A stretch of 58,625 nt of DNA from CAADGY01 sp900696665. Lineage in GTDB: Bacteria; Acidobacteriota; Terriglobia; Bryobacterales; Bryobacteraceae. This document shows positions 43,941-52,149 of this stretch, piece by piece. The position numbers were made by a program, and so were the translations under genes. The DNA lies in assembly GCA_035063885.1 (NCBI GenBank), contig JAPSFM010000023.1, positions 1 through 58,625 of the forward strand, read 5' to 3'. Positions within the stretch are counted from its first letter, which is position 1. Each line of letters begins with the position of its first letter. The notes under the pieces were generated by a model that had not been told where the DNA came from, searched no databases, and worked only from the letters and a program-made list of their open reading frames with translations.

Positions 43941-44183
43941 TCAGTCTGTAACGCCGAAGTTACCCGCGCCGGCCCGTGATGACCACACGGCGGTGCAGCG
44001 CGGCGGCCCGCCGCTGACACGCTCCGCAGGCTTGATGCCCACATGAGATGTAGCTCGCTTGATGACGTCGCCGAGCCCAATCTCCTCACCCGCGGTGAAT
44101 CCGGGCAGGTGCAGGCGGCGTGGCTCTTGTTCGCTCTGGACCATGGGGTCGCTGTGTTCGTCTGGTTTGTTCATGGATTTCAT
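43941..44183 (-). CDS. Small peptide gene, probably frameshifted; CxxC motif in the alternate frame
   Basis: The uninterrupted frame encodes 80 residues: a polar N-terminus, then LHLPGFTAGEEIGLGDVIKR, ATSHVGIKP and a basic tail without Cys. Just after GIKP (about 44028-44031) a one-base change gives CGACQRRAAALHRRVVITG, ending at TAA 43960-43962, which would make a product of about 75 residues with a CxxC motif and a basic C-terminus. I recall the pattern LPGF-x-EE-x-GLGD ... KPCGxC--RA--LNRW as a small conserved family in Acidobacteria, so the shifted form is likely the ancestral one. Its start overlaps the S8 protease stop (ATGA, 44180-44183), so it is translated with the protease. It may be a precursor peptide or an accessory protein. 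Confidence 0.5.
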   Translation of the reverse strand: MKSMNKPDEHSDPMVQSEQEPRRLHLPGFTAGEEIGLGDVIKRATSHVGIKPAERVSGGPPRCTAVWSSRAGAGNFGVTD

Positions 44184-45024
44184 CTCCTCGCGTTTCTTCT
44201 CAAAAGGGATTGATAAGCCGCCTCGGCATCGGGCAGGAGCGGAACTACCGAAGCTCGCCGCGGTCCGGACCTACCGGTGACGGCCAGCATGATCCGGGCG
44301 ACCGGCGCGGCGGGGAATTCCGACCACAGAAGTGCAATCGTCCCGGTCACAAACGGCGCCGCGACGCTGGTACCCCCGAGCGTGACCGCTTGTCCTTCCG
44401 CGCGCAAACTGGGATGGCAGCTCCGGGCGCAGTTAAACCACGCCTGCCAATCGAGCCGCCGAAGTTCGAATCGCTCAGCGGTCTGCCCCGAAGGTCGCAA
44501 GCTGCCACGGGAATGACCCATGGATGCCCGATGAGGGCGGAACCGCCGATGATGGTGCTCTGGTTTCCCGCCGCCGCGACAACGATCACGCCTCGCCGGA
44601 TGGCCCGGTTTATCGCGTCTTCCAAAGCCCGCTCTCCCGTGGAGGAAGGCCGCGCGAGGGCCAGGCTCAGGTTGAGCACTCGCGCGCCTGCATCGATGCA
44701 ATCGACGATGGCTGCCGCAAGCTCCCGGGGTGTAGCGCTCGGCATACGATCACCGCCCACTGTTCCTTCCATAAAGAGGGAAGGTGCGAGAGGGCCCCGC
44801 CTTGCGGAAAGTATTCCGGCCACGAACGTTCCGTGCAGGCAGGCCGCGCTGTCAGCCCGCGTGCACCTTCCGCCATGATGGCCCGGGACCTCGTGCAGGC
44901 GTTCCTTCACCAGATCGGGATGCCGGGTCATAACAGGCCCATCGATCAGCCCGATTTTCACGTCAGGGCTGCCGCTGGTACGTTCCATCAACGCCGCGAG
45001 CTTGATGATCCGCAGGGCGACCAT
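44180..45024 (-). pseudogene. PatA/PatG-like S8 serine protease gene, frameshifted as given
   Basis: The N-terminal frame (ATG at 45024) encodes MERTSGSPDVKIGLIDGPV with catalytic Asp D28, followed by HPDL and CLHGTFVAGIL with catalytic His H64, and GVIVVAAAGNQS with the oxyanion Asn region. The catalytic Ser segment (GGTSVAAPFVTGTIALLW) lies in the adjacent frame, reached by a one-base change near 44409-44413, and ends at the stop at 44180. All catalytic parts survive across the break. The DG rather than D[ST]G at the Asp site and the CxHGTFVAGIL pattern resemble the PatA/PatG cyanobactin-type protease clade. The start at 45024 has GAGGACCT upstream. The next gene begins inside its stop (ATGA). 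Confidence 0.65.
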
Positions 45025-45211
45025 AAGGTCCTCGGGGGTACCGTTTTCGTTATCGAATCTGCTGTCATTTCCGTTGGCGGGAAAAAGGGGAGAAAATTGG
45101 GGGGCTACCCGAAACCAAGCCGGCCTGGCAGTACCAGCCGGCAGTACCCTTAACCTATCCACGTGGAAACCATTTCGATATGCTAGAGCCAGCGTAATGG
45201 AGAAAAGTTGA

Positions 45212-47476
45212 ATGGCGAAGAAGCGAATTATCGCGCATTACATGAACGAGGAAGAACTAGCCACCGCGGTTGAGATGATGCCGGATGGAGAGAAGACGGA
45301 GAGCTACATCATCGGCGATATCGAGGAGTCGGACATCCCGAAGCTGCAAGCGAAGGGGATCATTGTCCAGGACATCGATGCCGGCTTGCGCCCGCCTCTG
45401 CGCGGCGCTGAAGACCGGTTCGAAGCTTTCGCGTTCGCGGGTGCGCGCGCCGGCCTCGGCGCCGCGGAACCAGTAGTCGATACGACCCGGGCGAATTACT
45501 ACAGCCTGGCCTTACGGGGTCCGTTGTTGGAGGAATGGAGAAAGGATCTCACAGACCTTGGCGTCAAAATTATCCATAGCGCACCGAACCACGTAATCAC
45601 GGTGAAAGTGGAACCCGACAAGGTGGTCGATGTAGACAGTCTGCCTTTTGTCCGTGCAATGCAACTGCAAACGGCAGCCGAGTCGCTGCCGCCTGCTGGC
45701 GAATTGCAGGCACTGTCGGAATCGGACATGACGGGCGCCAAGGCGATGCTGACGTTCGACGTCCTGCTGCGGGAACCGGACGGTATGCAGCCGGTAATGG
45801 CGTGGCTGACGCAGAATCACGTGAATATTGCGGCGGCGCAAGGCGACAAGATCCGTTTGTACCTGCTGGAGGGCTCGCCATTGATCGACGAGATAGCAGC
45901 CCTGCCGGAAGTGGAGTTCATGGAGCCGTATGTCGCGCCGCGGTTGCACAATGACGAGGCACGCTCGATCCTGGGACTGGACGGTCCACCGGCGGATAAC
46001 CCCGGATTTCGTTTCAAATACGAGGGAGAAGGGCAGATCGTAGGTGTGGCCGATACGGGTATCGACGACTCACATCCAGACTTCAGCCAACGCATCGCCG
46101 GCATTGTTGCTCTGGGACGGCCGGGCGATCATTCAGACCCGAATGGCCACGGCACGCATGTGGCGGGTTCCGTGCTAGGCGACGGTTCGGCCACGAACGG
46201 CCGCCTGCGCGGAGCAGCGCCCAAGGCGAAGCTCTTCTTTCAATCGCTACTCGACAATCGCGGAGGTTTAGGAGGTTTACCTTTCCGTTTGGAGACTCTG
46301 TTTGACGAGGCGTATCAGAACGGTGTGCGGATTCATAATAACAGTTGGGGCGCGGCGACGGCCTCCGTTTACCGCGTGATCAGCAACGAGGTGGACGCCT
46401 ATGTGCATAAGCACCGTGACATGCTGCTGGTGATCTCCGCCGGCAACGAAGGAACGGCGGCGGATCCCGCCATGGGCAAGCGCAATGCGGAGAAAGGATT
46501 CGTTGACTGGCTGTCGATCGGCTCGCCGGCGACGTCGAAAAACGCACTGACGGTTGGAGCGAGCCGCAGCCGGCGTACATCGGGCGGTCTCGCTGCGCTG
46601 AACTACGGCTCGGTGTGGCCCGATGCGTTTGCCGACGCTCCCATTTCGGAAGAGAAGATCTCCGGGGACGTCAACGGGCTGGCGGCCTTCAGCAGCCGGG
46701 GTCCATGCGACGATTACCGGATTAAGCCGGACGTGGTGGCGCCGGGGACGGATATTCTTTCTACAAAGTCCTCGAGGGCGCCGCTGCGCAACTTCTGGGG
46801 ACCCTATCCGGACAATCCAAGGTATGCCTACATGGGAGGTACCAGCATGTCCGCCCCGCTTGTCTCGGGCTGCGCGACGGTGGTACGCGAATATCTTCTG
46901 AAGGAGCGCAACCACCAGCCAAGCGCCGCGCTTCTGAAGGCGATCCTCATCAACAGCACGCGCGCACTCAGCAGCCCGGATGCAATGGCGGACCACCCGT
47001 TCCTTCCGAACTACCATCAGGGTTTCGGAGGCATATTCATGCCCTGGGCGATACCAAACGAATTGAACCCAGGGATGAAGCTCGAATTCTTCGATAATTG
47101 GCGTGACGCCGGCTCGCAATTCATACGCACCGGCCAACGGCGCCGCTTTCGATTCACACTCGAAGGCGGCGGCCCCTTGCGGGTCACCATGGCTTACACT
47201 GATCCGCCCGGCCGCGCTCTTCAGAATAATTTGAATCTGTTTATGGTGGAACCCGGCGCGAACGGCCGCAAGTGGATGGGCAACGAACAGGTTCCCATGA
47301 GCCTGAACATTCCCGACCCGACCAATAACGTGGAAGTGATACGAATCGAGGATGCGCGGGCGGGCAATTATCTGATTCAGGTGACCGCGTATAATCTGTT
47401 ACAACCGCGACCCGGCCAGGACTTCGCCCTGGTGGTGACAGGGAAATTGGCCAGCCCATTGGTTCTGATAGGTTGA
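45212..47476 (+). CDS. Intracellular S8 subtilase with two prodomain-like repeats
   Basis: The 754-residue serine protease has no signal peptide. Residues about 93-155 and 178-245 look like two copies of a fervidolysin-type prodomain, each a beta-alpha-beta unit. The protease domain follows with the triad D281 (GVADTGIDDSHPD), H313 (NGHGTHVAGS) and S545 (GGTSMSAP), and Asn of NNSWG near 377 as the oxyanion residue. A C-terminal beta-sandwich (about 640-750) resembles a P/PPC-like domain. It lies divergent to the PatA-like protease gene and 4 nt before an MBL hydrolase gene. It is probably an intracellular protease with a defence or peptide-processing role, but its substrate is unknown. Confidence 0.85.
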   Translation: MAKKRIIAHYMNEEELATAVEMMPDGEKTESYIIGDIEESDIPKLQAKGIIVQDIDAGLRPPLRGAEDRFEAFAFAGARAGLGAAEPVVDTTRANYYSLALRGPLLEEWRKDLTDLGVKIIHSAPNHVITVKVEPDKVVDVDSLPFVRAMQLQTAAESLPPAGELQALSESDMTGAKAMLTFDVLLREPDGMQPVMAWLTQNHVNIAAAQGDKIRLYLLEGSPLIDEIAALPEVEFMEPYVAPRLHNDEARSILGLDGPPADNPGFRFKYEGEGQIVGVADTGIDDSHPDFSQRIAGIVALGRPGDHSDPNGHGTHVAGSVLGDGSATNGRLRGAAPKAKLFFQSLLDNRGGLGGLPFRLETLFDEAYQNGVRIHNNSWGAATASVYRVISNEVDAYVHKHRDMLLVISAGNEGTAADPAMGKRNAEKGFVDWLSIGSPATSKNALTVGASRSRRTSGGLAALNYGSVWPDAFADAPISEEKISGDVNGLAAFSSRGPCDDYRIKPDVVAPGTDILSTKSSRAPLRNFWGPYPDNPRYAYMGGTSMSAPLVSGCATVVREYLLKERNHQPSAALLKAILINSTRALSSPDAMADHPFLPNYHQGFGGIFMPWAIPNELNPGMKLEFFDNWRDAGSQFIRTGQRRRFRFTLEGGGPLRVTMAYTDPPGRALQNNLNLFMVEPGANGRKWMGNEQVPMSLNIPDPTNNVEVIRIEDARAGNYLIQVTAYNLLQPRPGQDFALVVTGKLASPLVLIG

Positions 47477-47480
47477 AACG

Positions 47481-48626
47481 ATGTTCAACATCCAGATGGT
47501 ACAGGCTGGATTCGGCGACTGTTTTCTGGTCGAGTTCGGCACACCTGGCCATCCCCGGCACCTTCTGATCGACGGAGGTCCGGCAGCGGTTTATGAGCAT
47601 CATCTGCGGCCCGTGTTGAAATGCCTGGCCAGTAACGGAGGCACGCTCGACTTGGTTGTGCTGAGCCACGTGGATAACGATCATGCCGTCGGTTTGCTCG
47701 ATTATTTCGCTGAAATGCGCGAGACGCCTGGTGCGAATTCCGCCCTGCCCCCGGTAAGTGGCCTTTGGCACAACTCATTTTCGCGGACCATTGACAGGGG
47801 CAGCGGCATCGAACGGCGGCTACAATCCCTGATGACCGCTTCCCGCGCGCAGGTGATGACGCAGACGGGCAATGCTGTGAACGGCATCCGAGAAGGCGCT
47901 GCACTGCGCACGGCCGCGCTGGCGCTCGGGATACCTATCAATGCCGGATTTGAAGATGGACTGATTACCGTGGAAACGTCGCGTCAACCGTTGCAATTCG
48001 GAAATCTGCTGATCACCATCGCCACCCCAGCGGAGCAACAGCTTGAGGAACTCCAGACCAAATGGCGGGCGTGGCTGGACAAGCATGAAGGGGCCATCGC
48101 AAACGACGAGTTCCTGGTGATGGCGAACTCCGACATGAGCGTTCCCAACCTCAGCAGCATCGGCTTTCTGATGGAGGCGGATGGCAAGAGGGCCCTGTTT
48201 ACCGGTGACGGGAGGAGCGACCATCTATTGAAGGGACTCGAACAGGCAGGGCTGCTTTCCGATGGAAGGCTGCACGTGGATCTGTTGAAATTGGCACACC
48301 ACGGCAGCAGCCGCAATGTGACAAAGAAATTCTTCCGGTCCGTGACGGCAGACGTGTACGCGGTTTCCGCCAACGGGCGGGACGGAAACCCGGACCTGGC
48401 TACACTCATCTGGATTGTGGAAGCCGCCCGTGAGCAGTGCCGCAAAATCACGATCGCGGCGACGAATGCGACTCCTTCGATCCAGCAATTGAAGGAGGAG
48501 TACAACCCAGCCACTTACGGCTACAAGCTCCGGATCCTGCCGCCAGCGCGGCACAGCATCAAGCTTTCGATGTCAAAGACAGCTTGGGGCGGTTCCGAGG
48601 TTCGCTCAGGCCAGATGCGCGCTTAG
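47481..48626 (+). CDS. Soluble ComEC-type metallo-beta-lactamase-fold hydrolase
   Basis: The 381-residue protein has the MBL motif SHVDNDHAVG (H63-x-D-x-D67-H68) and later FTGDGRSDHLL and KLAHHGSSRN, matching the ComEC/Rec2-type MBL domain without membrane helices. The start GDCFLVEFG and LLIDGG are also typical of that group. It is predicted to be a metal-dependent phosphodiesterase or nuclease. ATG at 47481 is only 4 nt after the S8 subtilase stop, so the two are co-translated. MBL hydrolases of this group are found with proteases in bacterial conflict systems (for example Avs1-type loci), so the pair may be an effector unit; direct evidence is lacking. Confidence 0.82.
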   Translation: MFNIQMVQAGFGDCFLVEFGTPGHPRHLLIDGGPAAVYEHHLRPVLKCLASNGGTLDLVVLSHVDNDHAVGLLDYFAEMRETPGANSALPPVSGLWHNSFSRTIDRGSGIERRLQSLMTASRAQVMTQTGNAVNGIREGAALRTAALALGIPINAGFEDGLITVETSRQPLQFGNLLITIATPAEQQLEELQTKWRAWLDKHEGAIANDEFLVMANSDMSVPNLSSIGFLMEADGKRALFTGDGRSDHLLKGLEQAGLLSDGRLHVDLLKLAHHGSSRNVTKKFFRSVTADVYAVSANGRDGNPDLATLIWIVEAAREQCRKITIAATNATPSIQQLKEEYNPATYGYKLRILPPARHSIKLSMSKTAWGGSEVRSGQMRA

Positions 48627-48887
48627 TTCCGCAGCGATCTGTTCCGGCTTCAAACATTCGCCGCTGTTCAGCCGCGCTAGAATGCCATCGATCAACTGCT
48701 TAGCATCTTCCTTACCGAAGTTTTTCAGGAACCCGTCGAAGTAGTGCTCGCCCGCCAGGGCGTGATTGATTTCCGAATCCTTATTATGGTCTTGCAGTTC
48801 TGTATAATATACGACTTTGTACAGGCCAGTGTACTGTGTCTCGCGGTAGATCTCGAACATGGTCTTTTCTGAGTCGAAAGCACCCAT
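48606..48887 (-). CDS. Small cytoplasmic hypothetical protein, convergent with the MBL gene
   Basis: The 93-residue product (MGAFDSEKTMFEIYRETQY ... ) is helical and charged, without a signal peptide. It overlaps the end of the MBL gene by 21 nt on the opposite strand. Its coding DNA is visibly more AT-rich (about 48780-48830) than its neighbours. A later ATG at MFEIYR is a possible alternative start; neither has a clear ribosome-binding site. No family recognised. It could be a small partner or immunity-like protein of the protease/MBL locus, or unrelated. Confidence 0.55.
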   Translation of the reverse strand: MGAFDSEKTMFEIYRETQYTGLYKVVYYTELQDHNKDSEINHALAGEHYFDGFLKNFGKEDAKQLIDGILARLNSGECLKPEQIAAELSAHLA

Positions 48888-48927
48888 ATGGCGTTTAACT
48901 TAACACACGCGGCGGCGGTGAGGCAGG

Positions 48928-51477
48928 TCAGCGCGTCCAGATGGGGAAAGAAGCAGACGTGCGGCCGTCAATCATGACTATGAGGTTCTGCCGCCCGGCG
49001 GGTACAGAGCCGAGACGAAACTGCATCTGATAGGCAACAGGCTCCTGCCAAATCCGCACCAGGTCCGAGACCTGATGACTGGTTGTCCCCACCGTCACGC
49101 TGGCGCGAGCCGATGCGATTTGTGTTCCCAGATCCGGGATTCCCGTGATCAGGACGGTCAACAAGTCGCCAACGGAAGCGGGGCGGGTGGCGTCCGGTAC
49201 GGAGAAAGTGCCGAACACCGAAAGGATCGACGGCGGCGGCGCGTCGATATCCAGCAGGGCGAGCGCAATTTCACCACCGGCGGTCAAACGCGCCAGTACC
49301 GGCCCGGCAGCGAGATTAGGGATCCGTACAGTGATCTGCCCGGGGGACGCCGCAAGGATCGGAGCGCTCTTATCGCCCAAAGTCAGCGACAGACCCGCCG
49401 CGATGCCGGCTTGGGTTAGATTCAAGATTCTGAGAGTTGCGTTTGAGTTGGGCTGTAGAGCCGATTGGGTTTCAGACGCCGTCATCGACTGATCGGGCGA
49501 AGCGAAAGCGAGGCGCTCGGGATCAGGCTGCCGCAAGGTAACGGCAGCCGGCTGGACGAACCATTTCAGTCCGCTCGCAATCGTAAGGTTCGCACTCGTT
49601 CCAGCGGCTGCGTTGGCACCTACGCGGACTGCGGCTGCAACACGGCTCGGCGAGAGTGCCACCACTCGCTGTACGGTGATATCGCTGGATCCGAAACCGG
49701 CCAGGGCTTGACCCTCCGTGAACATCGCACCCGGAGCGCTGATCTCGATTACGGAATCCGCTCCTACCGGGAGCCGGTCAGGAGTGATCGTCACGGTGGA
49801 GATGCCCTCGAGGCTCACGTCGTAACTATAGGTGGGAGGAGCATTGAACTGCGTAAACATCGAGGTCTGCCCGTCGGAATTCAGAGCCGTTACTACTGCA
49901 ACGTGACCGGCGGGAGCAGGCGGCGCCACAACGACCGCGTTGGACTCCGCGGTTTGTACAAGCGTTGCGGGCTGACCATCGAACCAGTATCTTGTGCCGG
50001 ACGAGAGGTTGGCGCCGGATAACGCCAGCGTGCGATTCTGCAGCCCACCCGGGGCAACGGATATTGCATCGATGGAGGGCGGTCCTTTTTGTACAACCGT
50101 GAATGCACTCGGCAGGACATAAATGGAACCATCGAGCGAGAAGACGATATGACGCGGACCGTCCAGCAATTGAGGGCCACTCTGTTGAAGATCGATGACC
50201 ATGAACTCCGAAGTAAATGGCCTCAAGCCGGTGACGGACACGCCGTCGCCGATGACGCTGGCCGTCAGCCCTTCAGCAGGACGGGCTGCCGATGCGGGAC
50301 CGGACAAAATCCCGGCGCCAGCGGCTACGATAAACCCTCGCGGCGACGCGAAGTTCACAAACGCGCCCTTAACACCGTATTGGCCAGGGTAACTGTAGGT
50401 TTGCACGGAATGGATGAAGGGCACGCTGCGGGGCTGAACGGAAAAATTCAACCCTTCCGTGACAGCGCCCGCTGCAACACTCACTAACCCGGCTTGTTGC
50501 CACTCTCTAGTCCCGGGAAAGAACTGTGTCTCGAAGTTGGGTCCCGCCTGGAGGGGTTCCTGATCCGGACCCTTCGGTAAAACGATGTTCGCGGCGCTGA
50601 CTTCAGCCGCCAGGGCGGGCGGCAGCGGATGAGCGTACAAATAGTAGTCGCCCGGCGGCAGCCCTTCGATACGGTAAGTGCCGTCCGGATTGGTCAATGT
50701 GCTGACAGCCTGGCCCCGGGGCGGGAGGGCTACCACGGAAGCCAATCCAACACCATCGCCAGCCAATACCACGCGCCCGGCGATTGCACCCGTCGCGGAC
50801 TGGAATTGAGGGTGGGGATAGAGCAGGGAGATTGCGGCGACGTCGTCAGCCGCTAGAGGCCACGCTTTCGAAACCGCCCGGGTAATTTCAGTGGACATCG
50901 CCGAGGATGTGAGCGTATGCTGCAAGCCCAACGTATGCCCAAACTCATGTACAGCGGAAAGGTAGAAGGCATCCCCATAGCTGGGACGCTGGGAGAGATC
51001 CCTGTTAAAGACCAGGAGGGAGCGTACGATGGGAACAAAACTACGTCCATCCGCATCCTCTGCCATATCATCGGCACGCTTGGTCGGTCCACCCAGAGCA
51101 ATCAGACCGGGAGGAATTTCGTCGGAGAAGATTACATCAATGCCCGGCCCGTTCCGGGCCGCCCCTTCCGGAGAAATACCGCCGAAAGCCAGACTCAGAT
51201 CCGACGCCTCGACATTCCACGCCATGGCGGCGGCGCGGACCTGACTGATAACGGACGTCAGGCTATCGCGGGGAGCAAGTTTGGTAGGACCGTTTGCCGA
51301 GATGTAATACTGGATGGTTTTGCCGGGCAGGGAAGCGAGATCGAATTTCTCGTAAATAGGGAGGAAGGGCGCGGTTTTTGTATCGTAATGAACGAAATGG
51401 TAGTAGCCGGAGGCGATGCCGGACGCCACGGCGAGCGTGGCCAGGAGAGCAAACGGGCGCAAAGCGAACCGTTTCAC
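48928..51477 (-). CDS. Exported matrixin-type metalloprotease with regulatory-like and TIG-like domains
   Basis: The 849-residue secreted protein has an N-terminal signal segment (LLATLAVASGIASG), a zinc metalloprotease domain with HEFGHTLGLQH (H177, H181 and H187, with E178 as catalytic base) and a Met-turn SSAMS (M194), as in matrixins. A carboxypeptidase-regulatory-like beta-sandwich follows near 240-290 (GRVVLAGDGVGL, NPDGTYRIEGLPPGDYYLYA), then IPT/TIG-like domains to the C-terminus. Such proteins are common surface or secreted proteases in Acidobacteria. Its start overlaps the stop of the upstream secreted gene (ATGA), so they are translated together. Confidence 0.88.
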   Translation of the reverse strand: MKRFALRPFALLATLAVASGIASGYYHFVHYDTKTAPFLPIYEKFDLASLPGKTIQYYISANGPTKLAPRDSLTSVISQVRAAAMAWNVEASDLSLAFGGISPEGAARNGPGIDVIFSDEIPPGLIALGGPTKRADDMAEDADGRSFVPIVRSLLVFNRDLSQRPSYGDAFYLSAVHEFGHTLGLQHTLTSSAMSTEITRAVSKAWPLAADDVAAISLLYPHPQFQSATGAIAGRVVLAGDGVGLASVVALPPRGQAVSTLTNPDGTYRIEGLPPGDYYLYAHPLPPALAAEVSAANIVLPKGPDQEPLQAGPNFETQFFPGTREWQQAGLVSVAAGAVTEGLNFSVQPRSVPFIHSVQTYSYPGQYGVKGAFVNFASPRGFIVAAGAGILSGPASAARPAEGLTASVIGDGVSVTGLRPFTSEFMVIDLQQSGPQLLDGPRHIVFSLDGSIYVLPSAFTVVQKGPPSIDAISVAPGGLQNRTLALSGANLSSGTRYWFDGQPATLVQTAESNAVVVAPPAPAGHVAVVTALNSDGQTSMFTQFNAPPTYSYDVSLEGISTVTITPDRLPVGADSVIEISAPGAMFTEGQALAGFGSSDITVQRVVALSPSRVAAAVRVGANAAAGTSANLTIASGLKWFVQPAAVTLRQPDPERLAFASPDQSMTASETQSALQPNSNATLRILNLTQAGIAAGLSLTLGDKSAPILAASPGQITVRIPNLAAGPVLARLTAGGEIALALLDIDAPPPSILSVFGTFSVPDATRPASVGDLLTVLITGIPDLGTQIASARASVTVGTTSHQVSDLVRIWQEPVAYQMQFRLGSVPAGRQNLIVMIDGRTSASFPIWTR

Positions 51478-52037
51478 CGGCGCGCCTCCGCTTCCGCAAC
51501 ACTTCGGATCCGCTGACGCAGCTCCTCAAGAGAAAGTGTCAGCCCCGCGTCCAGCACCGGCTTCCCCGAACGGACATCGAGCATCGGTTCGGAGATCGCC
51601 ATGCGCGTAACCAGTGCAGAGCCTTTAGAATCGCCCTTTACAACAAGAGCGCCCTGCGACAGGCCGACGAGGTGATGGAGTCCGCTCGGAGACCGCCAGA
51701 CAAACAGGACATACTGCGATCCCTTTGTGAGCAAAGGAGAACCGGAGAACGTCTGCTCAAAAGCTTTCGCCCGCCCGCCGGGCGTGACGACTTCGATCGA
51801 GCCGGCGGCGCTGCCCTTCAGTTCTTCCTGAATCTGAATTTTCCAGTGTGTGTAAATGAGCGGTCCGCGAAAAGCGGCGTAAGACCCGGATACCGTGCCG
51901 CGGACGACGATTGTGGATTTCTGGATCATCTGGTCCACACTCAACTTCTCGAGGGTGGCGGCAGATAAAACTGTCGCTGCCAGAAGGAGGGCAACGAACA
52001 GGCGAAATCGAAACGGCATGGCAGTGGCAACCTTCAT
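51474..52037 (-). CDS. Secreted hypothetical protein coupled to the metalloprotease
   Basis: The 187-residue protein has a signal peptide (MPFRFRLFVALLLAATVLSA) and beta-rich mature sequence (KSTIVVRGTVSGSYAAF, YTHWKIQIQEELKG). Start is ATG at 52037; an internal ATG at 52019 (MPFRFRLF) would also retain the signal and has AAGG upstream. Its stop overlaps the metalloprotease start (ATGA, 51474-51477), so it is probably a partner: an inhibitor, chaperone or adaptor for the protease. The family is not recognised beyond a repeated hypothetical type in Acidobacteria. Confidence 0.75.
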   Translation of the reverse strand: MKVATAMPFRFRLFVALLLAATVLSAATLEKLSVDQMIQKSTIVVRGTVSGSYAAFRGPLIYTHWKIQIQEELKGSAAGSIEVVTPGGRAKAFEQTFSGSPLLTKGSQYVLFVWRSPSGLHHLVGLSQGALVVKGDSKGSALVTRMAISEPMLDVRSGKPVLDAGLTLSLEELRQRIRSVAEAEARR

Positions 52038-52149
52038 GAAGCATCTTGATCGCCAAACCTCAAATATGTGGAAAAGCGGCGATTGACCTTACAGAACCAT
52101 TTATGTCTGTATACAGGGGACACGCGTCGCGGGGCACTATGGGACGCTC

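Noticed and set aside
44120..44878. A 252-codon plus-strand open frame opposite the PatA-like protease
   Set aside because: It is antisense to recognisable protease motifs, is rich in Arg/Pro/Ser as expected for a shadow frame, and has no ribosome-binding site.
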